Numbered from the stretch's first letter, positions 1 through 9,600 are shown. The stretch: 64,000 bases of DNA from Aquimonas voraii (GCF_900101825.1 NZ_FNAG01000013.1:42175-106174), one strand, 5' to 3'. The notes: generated by a model not told the origin, from the letters alone. Numbers and translations are program-made.

Positions 1-419
1 GGGACGCCGCCGATCAGAAACCCGGGCTCGGCACCCGCGCAGTCGAGCAGATAGGCCAGCAGCGAACTGGTGGTCGTCTTGCCGTGGGTGCCTGCCACCG
101 CCAGCACGCGGCGACCGCGCAGCACCTGCTCGGCCAGCCACTGCGCGCCGGAGCGGTAGTCGCGACCGGCATCGAGCACGGCCTCGACCGCCGGGTTGCC
201 GCGGGAGAGCGCATTGCCGACCACCACCTGGTCGACGTCCGCGCCGATATGTTCAGGCCGGTAACCGCTGGCGAGCGCGATACCCAAGGCTTCGAGCTGG
301 GTGCTCATCGGCGGGTAGACGTTCTGGTCCGAGCCTTCGACCGCATGGCCGAGCTCGCGCGCGAGTGCAGCAACGCCGCCCATGAAGGTGCCGCAGATGC
401 CGAGGATGTGCAGTTTCAT
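1..419 (-). CDS. mpl: Mpl, murein tripeptide ligase (5' end only)
   Basis: This is the start of UDP-N-acetylmuramate:L-alanyl-gamma-D-glutamyl-meso-diaminopimelate ligase, a cytoplasmic Mur-ligase relative that joins tripeptide recycled from old peptidoglycan to UDP-MurNAc at the cost of ATP. The frame runs off the left edge, leaving about 139 residues. The N-terminal glycine-rich stretch ILGICGTFMGG is at residues 5-15 and the ATP loop GTHGKTTT at 110-117. The ATG overlaps the stop codon of the upstream membrane-protein gene by four bases (ATGA), which suggests coupled translation. MurC is the nearest alternative, but the N-terminus reads as Mpl. Confidence 0.93.
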   Translation of the reverse strand, partial: MKLHILGICGTFMGGVAALARELGHAVEGSDQNVYPPMSTQLEALGIALASGYRPEHIGADVDQVVVGNALSRGNPAVEAVLDAGRDYRSGAQWLAEQVLRGRRVLAVAGTHGKTTTSSLLAYLLDCAGAEPGFLIGGV

Positions 420-952
420 TCAGTGGCTCCGGCGAGACGGCTCAGCACGGCGATCTCGGCGAGGAACAGGGTGAGGCTGGTGGCGATCGCCAGCGGCGGC
501 GGGAATTCCAGCGCCTGCCGCCAAATATGCGCGTCGACGGCCAGCTTCCAGGCGGTGAGGAGCAGCCAGACCAGCCCCAGCAGAGCCTGCAGCGTCGAGG
601 GCTGAGGCGCAGGCTCGCCCGCAGCGGGTGCGGGATCGGCGCCCAGCATCACCAGCAGCACGGCGAGGCCGAACAGCAGGCTGCAGCCGACGAAGGCGGT
701 GGCGGTCTGCAGGAAACGCTCGGGCCTGCCGCGCAGCCGCAGCAGGCCATGGATGGGCAGCAGCAGGAAGGCCAGCGCCACCGGCAACTGCAGCAGGCCG
801 CCCCGGCCCTCGAACAGGACGTACTGGGCGAACAGCTGAAGCAGCGCCCACGCGACCAGCAGGCGCGTCAGCAGGCGCGCATCGAAGGGCAGGTCCTGCG
901 GACCGCCGCGCAGCAGGGCGATGGCGACGAGACGCGCGAGCAGGGAATTCAC
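416..952 (-). CDS. Hypothetical four-helix membrane protein upstream of mpl
   Basis: A 178-residue protein of unknown function, very rich in Leu and Ala. About four hydrophobic segments are visible, at roughly residues 28-48, 54-74, 84-104 and 120-145, with a further apolar stretch near the C-terminus. The start is a GTG (950-952) with GAGG eight bases upstream; no in-frame ATG fits better. Its stop overlaps the mpl start, so the two genes form a unit. The pairing hints at a cell-envelope role, but no catalytic motif is visible. Confidence 0.75.
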   Translation of the reverse strand: MNSLLARLVAIALLRGGPQDLPFDARLLTRLLVAWALLQLFAQYVLFEGRGGLLQLPVALAFLLLPIHGLLRLRGRPERFLQTATAFVGCSLLFGLAVLLVMLGADPAPAAGEPAPQPSTLQALLGLVWLLLTAWKLAVDAHIWRQALEFPPPLAIATSLTLFLAEIAVLSRLAGATE

Positions 953-1031
953 GCCGGGAACCTCATGCCTCCGACGCGCCCGCCGCGATCACGCGGCAGA
1001 TGCGTCTTCGTGCCGACCGCGTGCAGCGGGA

Positions 1032-1613
1032 TCAGGCCTCGTCGGCGGTGGCACCGCGGATCGCGGCGAGGATGCGCTCGGAGACTTCCTCCATCGCGCC
1101 CACGCCGTAGACGCAGACCAGGCGGCCGCGCTCGCGGTAGTAGTTGATGACCGGCGCGGTCTGGTCGGAGTACACGCGCAGGCGGTTGGCCACCGCTTCG
1201 GGGGTGTCGTCGGCGCGCCCTTCCGCCTGCGCACGGCCGGCGATGCGCTGGACCAGCAGCTCGGTGCTGACATCCAGCTGCACGGCGACGTCGACGGGCA
1301 GGTTGAGGCGATGCAGCAGGGCGTCCAGCGCGCTGGCCTGGGCGAGGTTGCGCGGGTAGCCATCGAGAATGAAGCCGCGGGCGATGTCGGGCTGGCTGAA
1401 GCGCTCCTCCAGCATGCCCAGCACGATCTCGTCCGAGACCAGCTCGCCGCGCTCCATCACCGCCTTGGCCTGCAGGCCCAACGGAGTGCCGGCGGCGACG
1501 GCGGCGCGCAGCAGATCGCCGGTGGAGATGTGCGGCACGCCCAGCTGTTCCTTGAGGCGCGTGGCCTGCGTGCCCTTGCCCGAGCCGGGCGCACCGAGAA
1601 GTACGAGTCGCAT
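1032..1613 (-). CDS. adk: Adenylate kinase (short form)
   Basis: A cytoplasmic enzyme converting ATP plus AMP to two ADP, essential for adenine nucleotide balance. The P-loop GAPGSGKGT is at residues 8-16 and the AMP-site segment STGDLLRAAV follows. GFILDGYPRN holds the NMP-binding arginine. At 193 residues the protein is of the short type: the inserted LID domain, with or without its zinc cysteines, is replaced by a brief loop around AGRAQAEGRADDTPE. The ATG at 1611-1613 faces the divergent PPi-phosphofructokinase gene across a 154-base spacer that must hold both promoters. Confidence 0.97.
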   Translation of the reverse strand: MRLVLLGAPGSGKGTQATRLKEQLGVPHISTGDLLRAAVAAGTPLGLQAKAVMERGELVSDEIVLGMLEERFSQPDIARGFILDGYPRNLAQASALDALLHRLNLPVDVAVQLDVSTELLVQRIAGRAQAEGRADDTPEAVANRLRVYSDQTAPVINYYRERGRLVCVYGVGAMEEVSERILAAIRGATADEA

Positions 1614-1767
1614 GGGAGATCCGGAAGTGGTGGAAAACTTGGGGCGCGGCGGGGTCGGGGCGGCTAGACTTGCGGGCCTCGAAGGCCCCGGTTCGCGCGG
1701 TCGCCGGCAACGTAACCGCTGCCCCGGGTAGAGTCAATTCAACACTTTGGTCGGAGCCCTTACCCGC

Positions 1768-3030
1768 ATGAGCCAGGGAAAACTGCTGTACGCACAGTCC
1801 GGTGGCGTGACGTCGGTCATCAACGCCACTGCCGCCGCCGTCATCGAGACCGCACGCAAGCACAAGGTCAAGGTGCTGGCCGCGAAGAACGGCATCATCG
1901 GCGCCCTGCGCGAGGACCTGATCGACACCAGCAAGGAATCCGCAGCCGCCCTGCGCGACCTCGCCCACACGCCCGGCGGCGCCTTCGGCAGCTGCCGCTT
2001 CAAGCTCAAGGGGCTGGAGGAAAACCGCGCGCAGTACGAGCGCCTGATCGACGTGTTCCGCGCGCATGACATCCGTTACTTCCTCTACAACGGCGGCAAC
2101 GACAGCGCGGATACCGCACACAAGCTGTCGCAGATCGCCAAGACCTTCGATTACCCGATGACCTGCATCGGCGTGCCGAAGACGGTCGACAACGACCTCG
2201 CGGTCACCGACTGCTGCCCGGGCTTCGGCTCGGTGGCCAAGTACACGGCCGTCTCGGTGATGGAAGCCAGCCTCGATGTCATCTCGATGGCCGAGAGCTC
2301 GACCAAGGTCTTCGTGATGGAGGTGATGGGCCGCCACGCCGGCTGGATCGCCGCCGCCGCCGGCCTCGCCCAGCGCGAGGAGAACGATCCGCCGCAGATC
2401 ATCCTGTTCCCGGAAATCGCGTTTGACGAAGCGAAGTTCCTGGCCAAGGTGAAAGCCACGGTCGAGAAGATCGGCTACTGCACGGTGGTGGTCAGCGAGG
2501 GCCTCAGCCATCCGGACGGCCGCTTCGTCGCCGAAGCCGGCGGCAAGGACGCCTTCGGCCACAGCCAGCTGGGCGGTGTGGGGCCCACCATCGCCGCGCT
2601 GGTGAAGGACAAGCTCGGCTACAAGTATCACTGGGCGGTGCCCGACTACCTGCAGCGTTCGGCGCGCCATCTGGCGTCCAAGACCGACTGGGAGCAGGCC
2701 CAGGCCGTCGGTCGCGCCGCGGTCGAATACGCGCTGGCCGGCAAGAACGCGGTGATGCCCGTCATCAAGCGCCTGAGCGACGCGCCCTATCGCTGGAAGA
2801 TCGAGCCGGCACCGCTGGCCAAGGTCGCCAACCACGAAAAGAAGATGCCGAAGAACTTCATCCGCCGCGACGGCTACGGCATCACCGAGGCCTGCCGCAA
2901 GTATCTGGCCCCGCTGATCCAGGGCGAGGCCTTCCCGCCGTTCGGCAAGGACGGCCTGCCGCGCTACGTCACCCTGAAGAACGTGCGGGTGCCGAAGAAG
3001 CTGCCGGCGTATTCGATTGCTGATAAGTAG
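1768..3030 (+). CDS. pfp: Pyrophosphate-dependent 6-phosphofructokinase
   Basis: This enzyme phosphorylates fructose 6-phosphate with PPi, reversibly, in place of the ATP enzyme of classical glycolysis. The protein has 420 residues. The donor-site motif is GGNDS at 109-113, rather than the GGDGS of ATP enzymes, and the active-site motif is PKTVDND at 137-143. The lysine in that motif marks PPi use in the family. MGRHAGW, near 187-193, binds the sugar phosphate. I chose the ATG at 1768 because GGAG lies about 11 bases upstream; an in-frame TTG at 1747 is less likely. A heptamer tract follows the stop codon within 10 bases. Confidence 0.93.
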   Translation: MSQGKLLYAQSGGVTSVINATAAAVIETARKHKVKVLAAKNGIIGALREDLIDTSKESAAALRDLAHTPGGAFGSCRFKLKGLEENRAQYERLIDVFRAHDIRYFLYNGGNDSADTAHKLSQIAKTFDYPMTCIGVPKTVDNDLAVTDCCPGFGSVAKYTAVSVMEASLDVISMAESSTKVFVMEVMGRHAGWIAAAAGLAQREENDPPQIILFPEIAFDEAKFLAKVKATVEKIGYCTVVVSEGLSHPDGRFVAEAGGKDAFGHSQLGGVGPTIAALVKDKLGYKYHWAVPDYLQRSARHLASKTDWEQAQAVGRAAVEYALAGKNAVMPVIKRLSDAPYRWKIEPAPLAKVANHEKKMPKNFIRRDGYGITEACRKYLAPLIQGEAFPPFGKDGLPRYVTLKNVRVPKKLPAYSIADK

Positions 3031-3032
3031 CT

Positions 3033-3082
3033 GGGATTGGGGATTCGGGATTCGGGATTCGGGATTCGGGATTCGGGATTCG
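3033..3082 (+). repeat. Heptamer tract (GGGATTC)6 downstream of pfp
   Basis: Six perfect tandem GGGATTC units occupy 3040-3081, preceded by one degenerate unit (GGGATTG). The tract begins just after the pfp stop codon. It is complementary to the reverse tract at 3254-3283, so a pfp-to-ligase transcript could fold the two together. Confidence 0.95.
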
Positions 3083-3253
3083 CAAGAGCGTCGCTGGATT
3101 CGAAGGCGCGCTCTGACCTGACCGGGTCACCGGGTTTTGCTCGACGGGCTGCCTTGCGCAGCCCGTCGTCGTTAAGGACCCTTGGAATCCAGATCCGACT
3201 CCTGCCATGACGGACGGCGGCGGCGCAGGGCGCGGCTTCGGCCTTTGCCCTTT
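3083..3253. other. Spacer between the two heptamer tracts, with a perfect hairpin
   Basis: This is the middle of the 317-base gap between pfp and the ligase gene. It contains a perfect 10-bp hairpin, GACGGGCTGC at 3143-3152 paired with 3158-3167 around a CTTGC loop. There is no T-run after it, so it is not a classical terminator. I see no gene or clear promoter. Confidence 0.6.
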
Positions 3254-3283
3254 CGAATCCCGAATCCCGAATCCCCAATCCCG
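3254..3283 (-). repeat. Heptamer tract, GAATCCC orientation, upstream of ligase
   Basis: Three GAATCCC units are followed by a slightly expanded copy (CCCC) and a last AATCCC. It is the inverted partner of the tract at 3033-3082 and lies 64 bases before the ligase start. Confidence 0.9.
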
Positions 3284-3347
3284 GCTCTCTTGAGTCCCCT
3301 CGCGTTTTCAGGGAGCCTTGGCGGCCTCGTAACGCGTTCTTCACTGC

Positions 3348-4712
3348 ATGTCGGCCGTTCCCAGCGATCCCAGCCTTGCCAACGCCTTGCTTCCACTCGC
3401 CTGCGGGCCGCTCGACCGCCGCTTCGCCGTGGGCGACGCGGCTCCCGTCTCGCTGGAGCGTTTCCTGCGCCAGGCCCGCGCGCTGGCCGAGGGGCTGCCG
3501 GCCGGCAGCCATTGCCTCAACCTGTGTGAAGACCGCTATCGCTTCATCCTGACCCTGACCGCCGCCCTGCTGCGCGGCCAGCCGACACTGCTGCCGCCCT
3601 CGCGCGCGCCGAGCGTGATCCTGGAAATGCTGGAGCGCTACCCCGAAGCGCACTGCATCGGCGATGACGGCTTGAACGGCTGTGCGCTGGAACGCCGGCC
3701 ACCGCGCTACACCGACCTGCCGGCTCAATTACACGAATGGCCGGGACCGATCGAGCTGCCGCAGCTGCCGGCAGAAAGCCTGGCCGTGATCGGCTTCACC
3801 TCGGGCAGCTCCGGCCCGCCCAAGGCCCAGCCCAAGCGCTGGGGCAGCTTCGGCCGCAGCACGGCCTTGAACGCCGCGCTGCTGCGTCAAGTCGCGGGCG
3901 CCGAGGCGCAGATCCTGGCCACCGTGCCCGCCCAGCACATGTACGGCATGGAAACCTCGGTGCTGCTGCCGCTGCTGGGCGGTTTTCCGATCCATCCGGC
4001 GCGGCCCTTCTTTCCGGCCGATATCGTGCGCGCCTTGAACGAACTGGAAACGCCCCGGGTGCTGGTGACCACGCCGGTGCACCTGCGCGCGTTGATTGAA
4101 TCAGGCCTCTCGCTGCCTCCCATTGCAGCCATCGTCAGCGCTACGGCGCCCCTGCCCGTTGACCTCGCTGCCGCGGCGGAGGCGGCCAGCGGTGGCCGCG
4201 TGCTCGAGTTCTACGGCAGCACCGAGACCTGCGTCATCGCCCATCGGCAGACCGCCCGCGAGGACGCCTGGACCACCTACGCGGACGTCGACATCCAGCC
4301 GCGCCCCGACGGCGCTCAGATCTCCGCCGACTGGCTGGCAGCGCCCGTCTTGCTGCAGGATCTGATCGAACTCCTCCCGCAGGGCCGCTTCCGCCTGGCC
4401 GGCCGCGCCGCGGACCTGCTGGAGATTGCCGGCAAGCGCGCCTCACTGGGCGAGCTCACGCGTCGGCTGCTGGCCATTCCCGGCGTGCACGACGGCGTGG
4501 TCTTCCTGCCCGACAGCGCGGGGCCGGTGCAGCGCGTGGCCGCACTCGTGGTTGCACCCGATCTCGACGAGGCTGCCGTACTCGCGGCGCTGCGCGACGT
4601 GGTCGACCCGGTCTACCTGCCGCGGCCCTTGAAGCGCGTCGCCGCCCTGCCCCGCAACGCCACCGGCAAGCTGCCGCGGGCCGCCCTGCTGGAGGCGCTG
4701 CGCGGTCCCTGA
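3348..4712 (+). CDS. AMP-dependent acyl/aryl ligase (ANL superfamily)
   Basis: A 454-residue cytoplasmic enzyme that should activate a carboxylic acid as its acyl-AMP and pass it to CoA or a carrier protein. The ATP loop FTSGSSGPPKAQPKR lies near residues 149-163, A5 is FYGSTETC, the hinge motif with an A8-like R-x-x-D is RAADLLEIAGKR, and the catalytic lysine is in NATGKLPR near the C-terminus. It is shorter than acetyl-CoA synthetases. Its size resembles the ligases of aryl-polyene/xanthomonadin clusters, but no other gene of such a cluster is nearby, so the substrate is unknown. It is a single-gene unit. Confidence 0.8.
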   Translation: MSAVPSDPSLANALLPLACGPLDRRFAVGDAAPVSLERFLRQARALAEGLPAGSHCLNLCEDRYRFILTLTAALLRGQPTLLPPSRAPSVILEMLERYPEAHCIGDDGLNGCALERRPPRYTDLPAQLHEWPGPIELPQLPAESLAVIGFTSGSSGPPKAQPKRWGSFGRSTALNAALLRQVAGAEAQILATVPAQHMYGMETSVLLPLLGGFPIHPARPFFPADIVRALNELETPRVLVTTPVHLRALIESGLSLPPIAAIVSATAPLPVDLAAAAEAASGGRVLEFYGSTETCVIAHRQTAREDAWTTYADVDIQPRPDGAQISADWLAAPVLLQDLIELLPQGRFRLAGRAADLLEIAGKRASLGELTRRLLAIPGVHDGVVFLPDSAGPVQRVAALVVAPDLDEAAVLAALRDVVDPVYLPRPLKRVAALPRNATGKLPRAALLEALRGP

Positions 4713-4792
4713 GCCGCAGGCGAGCTGCAGAGACGAAGCGAGCCCGACCACCCAAGGCCGGGCTCGCGATCCTTCCAGACGTGTCCGACCGA

Positions 4793-5197
4793 CTACTCGA
4801 TCGCCGCCATCTGCAGGCCGCGGGAAAGATCGGTGAGGACGTTGTTCACCCAGCTCGCATAGTTCTTGTGGATGTAGCGCTCGCCGCGCTTTTCCTCGTA
4901 GGCCAGATTGTCGCTGGAGACATAGGCCAGCGCCACGCGCTGCGCATCGTAGGTGATGCGCACGCGAGCGGTATGGGCGCGCACGTTCAGGGTGGAATCG
5001 ATCTGGCCCGCAGACTCGGCGGTGACTGTCCAACCACGGCCGATCAGCGCGCGCTTGATCTCGCGCTCGATGGTCTTGAGCTCCAGTCCGGCGGGGACGG
5101 CGATCGGGTCGGGGTCGGTCAGCGGCGCCTGACGCGCCCCCATCAGCAGCAGAAGCAAAGGCAGCAGGATCAGCAGATAGCGACGCGAAAAGTGCAT
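4793..5197 (-). CDS. Small exported or membrane-anchored hypothetical protein
   Basis: A 134-residue protein that I do not recognise. It begins with two arginines and a long Leu-rich segment (LLILLPLLLLLMG, residues 8-20), either a signal peptide or one membrane anchor. The rest is soluble and alternates short helices and strands, with IREIKRALIGRGW-like and ITYDAQRVALAYVS stretches that look like a small alpha-beta domain. The ATG at 5195-5197 has GGAG nine bases upstream, so I prefer it to a longer in-frame start at 5305. It is probably periplasmic. Confidence 0.7.
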   Translation of the reverse strand: MHFSRRYLLILLPLLLLLMGARQAPLTDPDPIAVPAGLELKTIEREIKRALIGRGWTVTAESAGQIDSTLNVRAHTARVRITYDAQRVALAYVSSDNLAYEEKRGERYIHKNYASWVNNVLTDLSRGLQMAAIE

Positions 5198-5375
5198 GGG
5201 TCGAACTCCGTGGTCATGGGACGTGCCGCAGGCAGCGGTCTTCGCAAGTGTGGCCAAACAGTGAAGAGGCCACAAGGCAGGACGCCTGGTGTTTCCGCGC
5301 CCCATCGCTGCGGGCCTTGGGCGCGTGCCGAATGCGTCCGCGGCAGTGCGGGGTCACCGTGCCACCCGGCACCGC

Positions 5376-5972
5376 TCAATCAGCGGCTCGCACCGGGACA
5401 GATACGGAAGCACGCGGCACCCTCCATCCATGCAGCCCGAGCCACAGCAGGTACAGGAGGATCGTCAACTTCTGGCTGACCCCACGCGGCAAATCGCGAA
5501 CGAACACATGCAGCAGCAGGCAGCCGACGGCGAGCAGCGCCAGCGGCAGGAACAGACGCTCGCCGCGCGCCCAGTCGAGGGCGCCGCGCAGCAGTAGCCC
5601 CATCCCGGTCAGACCGAAGGCCAGCAGCGCGCTCAACACGTGCAGCCGATGCTCGAGCGGTGGCACGGCACCGGCCGGCGAGCCGCCGGGAAAGACGGCG
5701 GTGACCACCAGCGCGATCGCACCGCCGAAGAACAGCAGCAGGGCCACCGTGTTCAGGGCGCCGGAACGTTCACCACGCCAGCTCAGCCAGGCCTGCGCCG
5801 AGATCGCCGCGGCGAGGAAGGCATAGGCCGTCTGCAGCCAGAGGCCGTGCGGCCCGGACAGATAGAAAGACAGCGGCGCCTGCACCCAGTCGTAGCCCGG
5901 ATGCAGGGCCTGCACGGTCATGGCAGTGAACAGAAAGACGAACGGGCCGAGCAGGGCGAGGGTTCGGGTCAT
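5376..5972 (-). CDS. DUF998-family membrane protein
   Basis: A 198-residue integral membrane protein with about six hydrophobic segments. The first helix ends in HPGYDWVQAPLSFYLSG, the conserved opening of DUF998 proteins, where a Pro and a following Leu-Ser-Tyr-like stretch sit just outside the first helix. The family has no settled function. The gene stands alone; 290 bases separate it from leuB, and that spacer carries a degenerate heptamer tract and a dispersed 30-bp repeat. Confidence 0.78.
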   Translation of the reverse strand: MTRTLALLGPFVFLFTAMTVQALHPGYDWVQAPLSFYLSGPHGLWLQTAYAFLAAAISAQAWLSWRGERSGALNTVALLLFFGGAIALVVTAVFPGGSPAGAVPPLEHRLHVLSALLAFGLTGMGLLLRGALDWARGERLFLPLALLAVGCLLLHVFVRDLPRGVSQKLTILLYLLWLGLHGWRVPRASVSVPVRAAD

Positions 5973-6138
5973 GGACAGAGCGAAGAAGAGGGAAGCGGGT
6001 GGCGTGAGGCCAAGGCTCGGGGCACGGGCTGACCCGCTCCAACGGCGCGCAGCTCATGGTACGCGCGGCCTGACTGGCCGTTCGTGCGGTCTTTCGAGCC
6101 ACGCCCCGCAAGCACCACTACTGACCGGGGCAGGCGTG

Positions 6139-6168
6139 GAGCTCACGGTGGGCCAGGGCCCGCCCTAT
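6139..6168. repeat. Dispersed 30-bp repeat, copy 1
   Basis: A palindromic element with the core TGGGCC-AG-GGCCC that matches the reverse complement of 14584-14613 almost base for base (about two differences and a one-base shift). It lies between the DUF998 gene and leuB. Confidence 0.75.
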
Positions 6169-6228
6169 CCGATGCGCATGGTCGCAAGCCCAAGCTCGCG
6201 ATGCTCGCCCGCCAGAATCAACTGCGAA

Positions 6229-6256
6229 TCCCGATTTCCTATTCCCGACTACCCGC
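6229..6256 (-). repeat. Degenerate heptamer tract after leuB
   Basis: A decayed run (GAATCCC, GATTTCC, TATTCCC on the plus strand) lies within 10 bases of the leuB stop. Read in the direction of leuB it runs GGGAATA...GGGATTC, the same orientation as the tracts after pfp, tkt and gspE. Confidence 0.6.
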
Positions 6257-6262
6257 TCAAGC

Positions 6263-7351
6263 TCAATCACGCATCGCCACTGCCGGATGCCGCTCGGGCA
6301 GGCGCTCCAGCACGGCGTGGGCGACTTCCTGCGTCGAGTGGGCGCGCTCGCCGCCGGCAATGTCGGCGCTGAACACCTTCGCATCCAACGTTTCGCTGAC
6401 CGCCCGTTCGATTTCGCGGGCTTCGTCTTCCAGGCCCAGCGAATGCCGCAGCAGCATCGCCGCACTCAGGATCGTCGCGATCGGGTTGGCGATGCCGCGG
6501 CCGGCGATGTCGGGCGCGCTGCCGTGGATCGGCTCATAGATGCCGCGACGGCCTTCGCCCAGCGAAGCACTGGGCAGCAGGCCCAGCGAGCCGGCCAGCA
6601 TCGAGGCCTCGTCGGTGAGGATGTCGCCGAACATGTTCTCGGTGACGATGACGTCGTACTCGCGCGGACGCGCGATCAGGTGCATGGCCATGGAGTCGAC
6701 CAGCTGGTGCTCAAGGCGCACGTCGGGGAACTCCTCCGCACCGATCCGCGTGGCGACTTCGCGCCACAGCCGCGAGGTCTCCAGCACGTTGGCCTTGTCG
6801 ACGCTGACCAGGTAGCCACGGCGCGCGCGGGCGAAGCCGAAGGCGCGGCGGATCACCCGCTCGATCTCGGCGACCGAGTAGACGCAGAGGTCGGAAGCCC
6901 CGTGCTCGCTGCGGGTGCGCTCGCCGAAGTAGATGCCACCGGTCAGTTCGCGCACCACCAGGAGGTCGACGCCGCTCAAGAGATGCGGCTTGATCGGCGC
7001 GCGGTCGAGCACCGCCGGATGCGGGGTCACCGGCCGCAGGTTGGCGTACAGGCCCAGCGCCTGGCGGATCGCCAGCAGGCCCTGTTCGGGTCGCACCTTG
7101 GCTTTCGGATCCGACCACTTCGGTCCACCCACCGCGCCCAGCAGGATCGCATCCGCCTTGCGGCAGGCGGCGAGCGTCGCTGGAGGCAGCGGTTCGCCCG
7201 TGGCGTCAATGGCGGCACCGCCAATCAGGTGCGTGCTGAAGTGGAAGTCGTGGCCGTGGCGCGTGGCGACGCGCTTCAACACCTCGACCGCGGCGGCAGT
7301 CACTTCGGGGCCAATGCCGTCGCCCGGCAGCAGAACGATCTCAGCGCGCAT
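6263..7351 (-). CDS. leuB: 3-isopropylmalate dehydrogenase
   Basis: LeuB oxidises and decarboxylates 3-isopropylmalate with NAD+, giving 2-oxoisocaproate, the third step of leucine synthesis. The protein has 362 residues, normal for the family. The N-terminal [11 protein letters not shown], the substrate and metal-site arginines and aspartates in ELTGGIYFG and in [15 protein letters not shown], and the [14 protein letters not shown] nucleotide loop are all present. The ATG at 7349-7351 overlaps the end of leuD by 11 bases. It is the last gene of leuA-leuC-leuD-leuB and should share the leader-based control ahead of leuA. Confidence 0.97.
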   Translation of the reverse strand: MRAEIVLLPGDGIGPEVTAAAVEVLKRVATRHGHDFHFSTHLIGGAAIDATGEPLPPATLAACRKADAILLGAVGGPKWSDPKAKVRPEQGLLAIRQALGLYANLRPVTPHPAVLDRAPIKPHLLSGVDLLVVRELTGGIYFGERTRSEHGASDLCVYSVAEIERVIRRAFGFARARRGYLVSVDKANVLETSRLWREVATRIGAEEFPDVRLEHQLVDSMAMHLIARPREYDVIVTENMFGDILTDEASMLAGSLGLLPSASLGEGRRGIYEPIHGSAPDIAGRGIANPIATILSAAMLLRHSLGLEDEAREIERAVSETLDAKVFSADIAGGERAHSTQEVAHAVLERLPERHPAVAMRD

Positions 7352-7949
7352 GGACAGCGTCCTCTGTGGCAGGCGTGGGCAGGGAGAAATCGCGAGTGCG
7401 GGCGGATTCGAAGGCGCTGATCGCGGCCTCGCGGGCGAGCAGGTAGCCGAGCTCGTCCACGCCCTCCAGCAGACAGGTGCGCGCGAAGGCATCCAGCGGG
7501 AAGCGGTGCACCTGTCCCTGCGGGGTGGTCAGCGTGCAGGCGGCGATGTCGATGGCGAACTCGCCGTCCGCCTGCTGCATCAGGTGCTGCACGATCGCTT
7601 CCTCCAACACGATCGGGACCAGCCCGTTCTTGAGCGCGTTGTTGCGGAAGATGTCGGCGATCTGGCTGCTGACGACGGCCTTCAGGCCCAGGTCGGACAG
7701 CGCCCAGGGCGCGTGCTCGCGCGAGCTGCCGCAGCCGAAGTTGCGACCGGCGATCAGGATCTGCCGCCCGGCGTTCGCTGGCTGGTTGAAGGCGAAGTCG
7801 GGATCCTTGCGCCAGTCGCTGAAAGCGTGCTGGCCGAGGCCCGCGCGGGTGGTGGTGGAAAGAAACCGCGCCGGAATGATCTGGTCGGTATCGATGTTCT
7901 CGCCGCGCAGCACCACGGCGCGGCTGCGGATGTGGGTGATGGAGCTCAT
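7341..7949 (-). CDS. leuD: 3-isopropylmalate dehydratase, small subunit
   Basis: LeuD is the swivelling partner of LeuC in isopropylmalate isomerase, which moves the hydroxyl from C2 to C3. It has 202 residues. [14 protein letters not shown] near the N-terminus and [15 protein letters not shown], with the substrate-binding serine and arginine, are diagnostic. The start is the ATG at 7947-7949, which overlaps the leuC stop (ATGA). An in-frame extension upstream lies inside leuC and is not used. Confidence 0.97.
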   Translation of the reverse strand: MSSITHIRSRAVVLRGENIDTDQIIPARFLSTTTRAGLGQHAFSDWRKDPDFAFNQPANAGRQILIAGRNFGCGSSREHAPWALSDLGLKAVVSSQIADIFRNNALKNGLVPIVLEEAIVQHLMQQADGEFAIDIAACTLTTPQGQVHRFPLDAFARTCLLEGVDELGYLLAREAAISAFESARTRDFSLPTPATEDAVHAR

Positions 7950-9364
7950 CAGGCGACCTCGGCGGTGGCGGTGAGGAATTCGCGCGGATCGGCGATGCGC
8001 CCGGCGACCGCAGCGGCCGCGGCCGACAGCGGCGAGGCCAGCACGGTGCGCGCGCCCTGCCCTTGCCGGCCCTCGAAGTTGCGGTTGCTGGTGCTGACCG
8101 CGAGCTGGCCAGGCGCGACGATGTCGCCGTTCATGGCGATGCACATCGAGCAGCCGGGCTCGCGCCACTCGGCGCCGGCGGCGCGCACGATCGCGTCGAT
8201 GCCTTCGGCCTCGGCTTCGCGCTTGACCTTCTCGGAGCCCGCCACCACCAGCATGCGCACGCGCGGATGCACGCGCCGGCCGCGCAGGATCTTCGCGACA
8301 TCGCGCAGATCGGCGAGGCGTCCGTTGGTGCAGCTGCCGACGAAGACCACGTCGACCGGCTGACCGACCAGACCGAAGCCCGCCTCGAAGCCCATGTAGT
8401 CGAGCCCCTTGCGGGCGCTTGCGTCAGCCGGCTCCGGCACCACGGCATCGACTGCGATCGCGGTACCCGGATGGGTGCCCCAGGTCAGGGTCGGGCGGAT
8501 GTCGGCGGCATCGATGCGGACCACGCGGTCGAACTGGGCGTCGGTGTCACTCACGAACTTCGACCATTCGATCATCGCCGCCTCGAAGGCCGCGCCCTTG
8601 GGCGCGCGCGCAGCGCGACGCAGCCATTCGAAGGTCGTGGCATCGGGCGCGACCATGCCGCAGCGCGCGCCGGCCTCGATCGACATGTTGCACAGGGTCA
8701 TGCGCGCTTCCATGTCCATCGCGCGGATCGCCGAGCCGCGGTACTCCAGCGCGTAGCCGGTGCCGCCGTTGACGCCGATGACGCCGATCACGTGCAGGAT
8801 CACGTCCTTGGCGCTGACGCCTGGCGCCAGCTCGCCCTCGACCTCGATCGCCATGGTCTTGGGCTTGCGCTGCAGCAGGCACTGCGTCGCCAGCACGTGG
8901 CCGACCTCGCTGGTGCCGATGCCAAACGCCATCGCGCCGAAGGCGCCGTGCGTGCTGGTGTGGCTGTCACCGCAGACGATGGTCATACCCGGCCGGGTCA
9001 GGCCCAGCTCGGGCGCGACCACATGCACGATGCCGCGGCGGGCGTCGCCCATGTCGAACAGTTCGATGCCGTGGCGCGCGCAGTTCGCGCGCAGCTGGTC
9101 GACCTGTTTTTCAGAGGCCGCAGTCGCATAGGGCAATCGACCGTTCGCATCGGCCGGCAAGGTTGGCGTGCTGTGGTCCAGGGTCGCCATGCAGCGCTCG
9201 GGGCAGCGCGGCGACAGGCCGCGTGACTCCAGCTCGGAGAAGGCCTGCGGGGTGGTGACCTCATGCAGCAGATGCAGGTCGATGTAGAGCACCGCGGGCG
9301 CGGACTCGGTTTCAGGGACGACGACGTGGGCGTCCCAGAGTTTTTCGAAGAGGGTGCGGGGCAT
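7949..9364 (-). CDS. leuC: 3-isopropylmalate dehydratase, large subunit
   Basis: LeuC is the [4Fe-4S] catalytic subunit of isopropylmalate isomerase. It has 471 residues, the usual length. VGSCTNGRL and GCSMCIAMN carry the cluster cysteines, and [12 protein letters not shown] is the family signature. The ATG is at 9362-9364. No Shine-Dalgarno sequence is visible ahead of it: the bases upstream are CCGGCCCTCC, then the GAATCCC heptamer tract. The leuA-leuC gap of 292 bases is large for this operon and contains the tract plus a REP-like hairpin. Confidence 0.97.
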   Translation of the reverse strand: MPRTLFEKLWDAHVVVPETESAPAVLYIDLHLLHEVTTPQAFSELESRGLSPRCPERCMATLDHSTPTLPADANGRLPYATAASEKQVDQLRANCARHGIELFDMGDARRGIVHVVAPELGLTRPGMTIVCGDSHTSTHGAFGAMAFGIGTSEVGHVLATQCLLQRKPKTMAIEVEGELAPGVSAKDVILHVIGVIGVNGGTGYALEYRGSAIRAMDMEARMTLCNMSIEAGARCGMVAPDATTFEWLRRAARAPKGAAFEAAMIEWSKFVSDTDAQFDRVVRIDAADIRPTLTWGTHPGTAIAVDAVVPEPADASARKGLDYMGFEAGFGLVGQPVDVVFVGSCTNGRLADLRDVAKILRGRRVHPRVRMLVVAGSEKVKREAEAEGIDAIVRAAGAEWREPGCSMCIAMNGDIVAPGQLAVSTSNRNFEGRQGQGARTVLASPLSAAAAAVAGRIADPREFLTATAEVA

Positions 9365-9387
9365 TGGAGGGCCGGGATTCGTTGTTG

Positions 9388-9430
9388 GGGATTCGGGATT
9401 CGGGATTCGGGATTCGGGATTCGGGATTCG
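9388..9430 (+). repeat. Heptamer tract (GGGATTC)6 upstream of leuC
   Basis: Six perfect GGGATTC units on the plus strand lie 23 bases before the leuC start, and a stray unit at 9374-9380 is only 9 bases away. In leuC's direction they read GAATCCC. Confidence 0.95.
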
Positions 9431-9600
9431 AAAGAGCACGCTGCGATTACTCGATCGGAGCCAGCTCAGCTCCCCTCTCCCCTTGAGGGAAGCGGAGGAG
9501 AGCGTTTGTCGGCTGCCGGTGGCAGCCGACGCTGTCCGGAGCCCGAGCGAAGCGAAGGTGGGCTGGGGGATAGGGGTAGGAAGCTTGCGGCGAGCATTGC

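Noticed and set aside
949..2835. Open frame of 628 codons on the minus strand
   Set aside because: It runs antisense to pfp and then through adk out of frame. It holds no domain.
3033..3082. Heptamer runs as a CRISPR array
   Set aside because: The units are 7 bp, contiguous and without spacers, and no cas genes are present.
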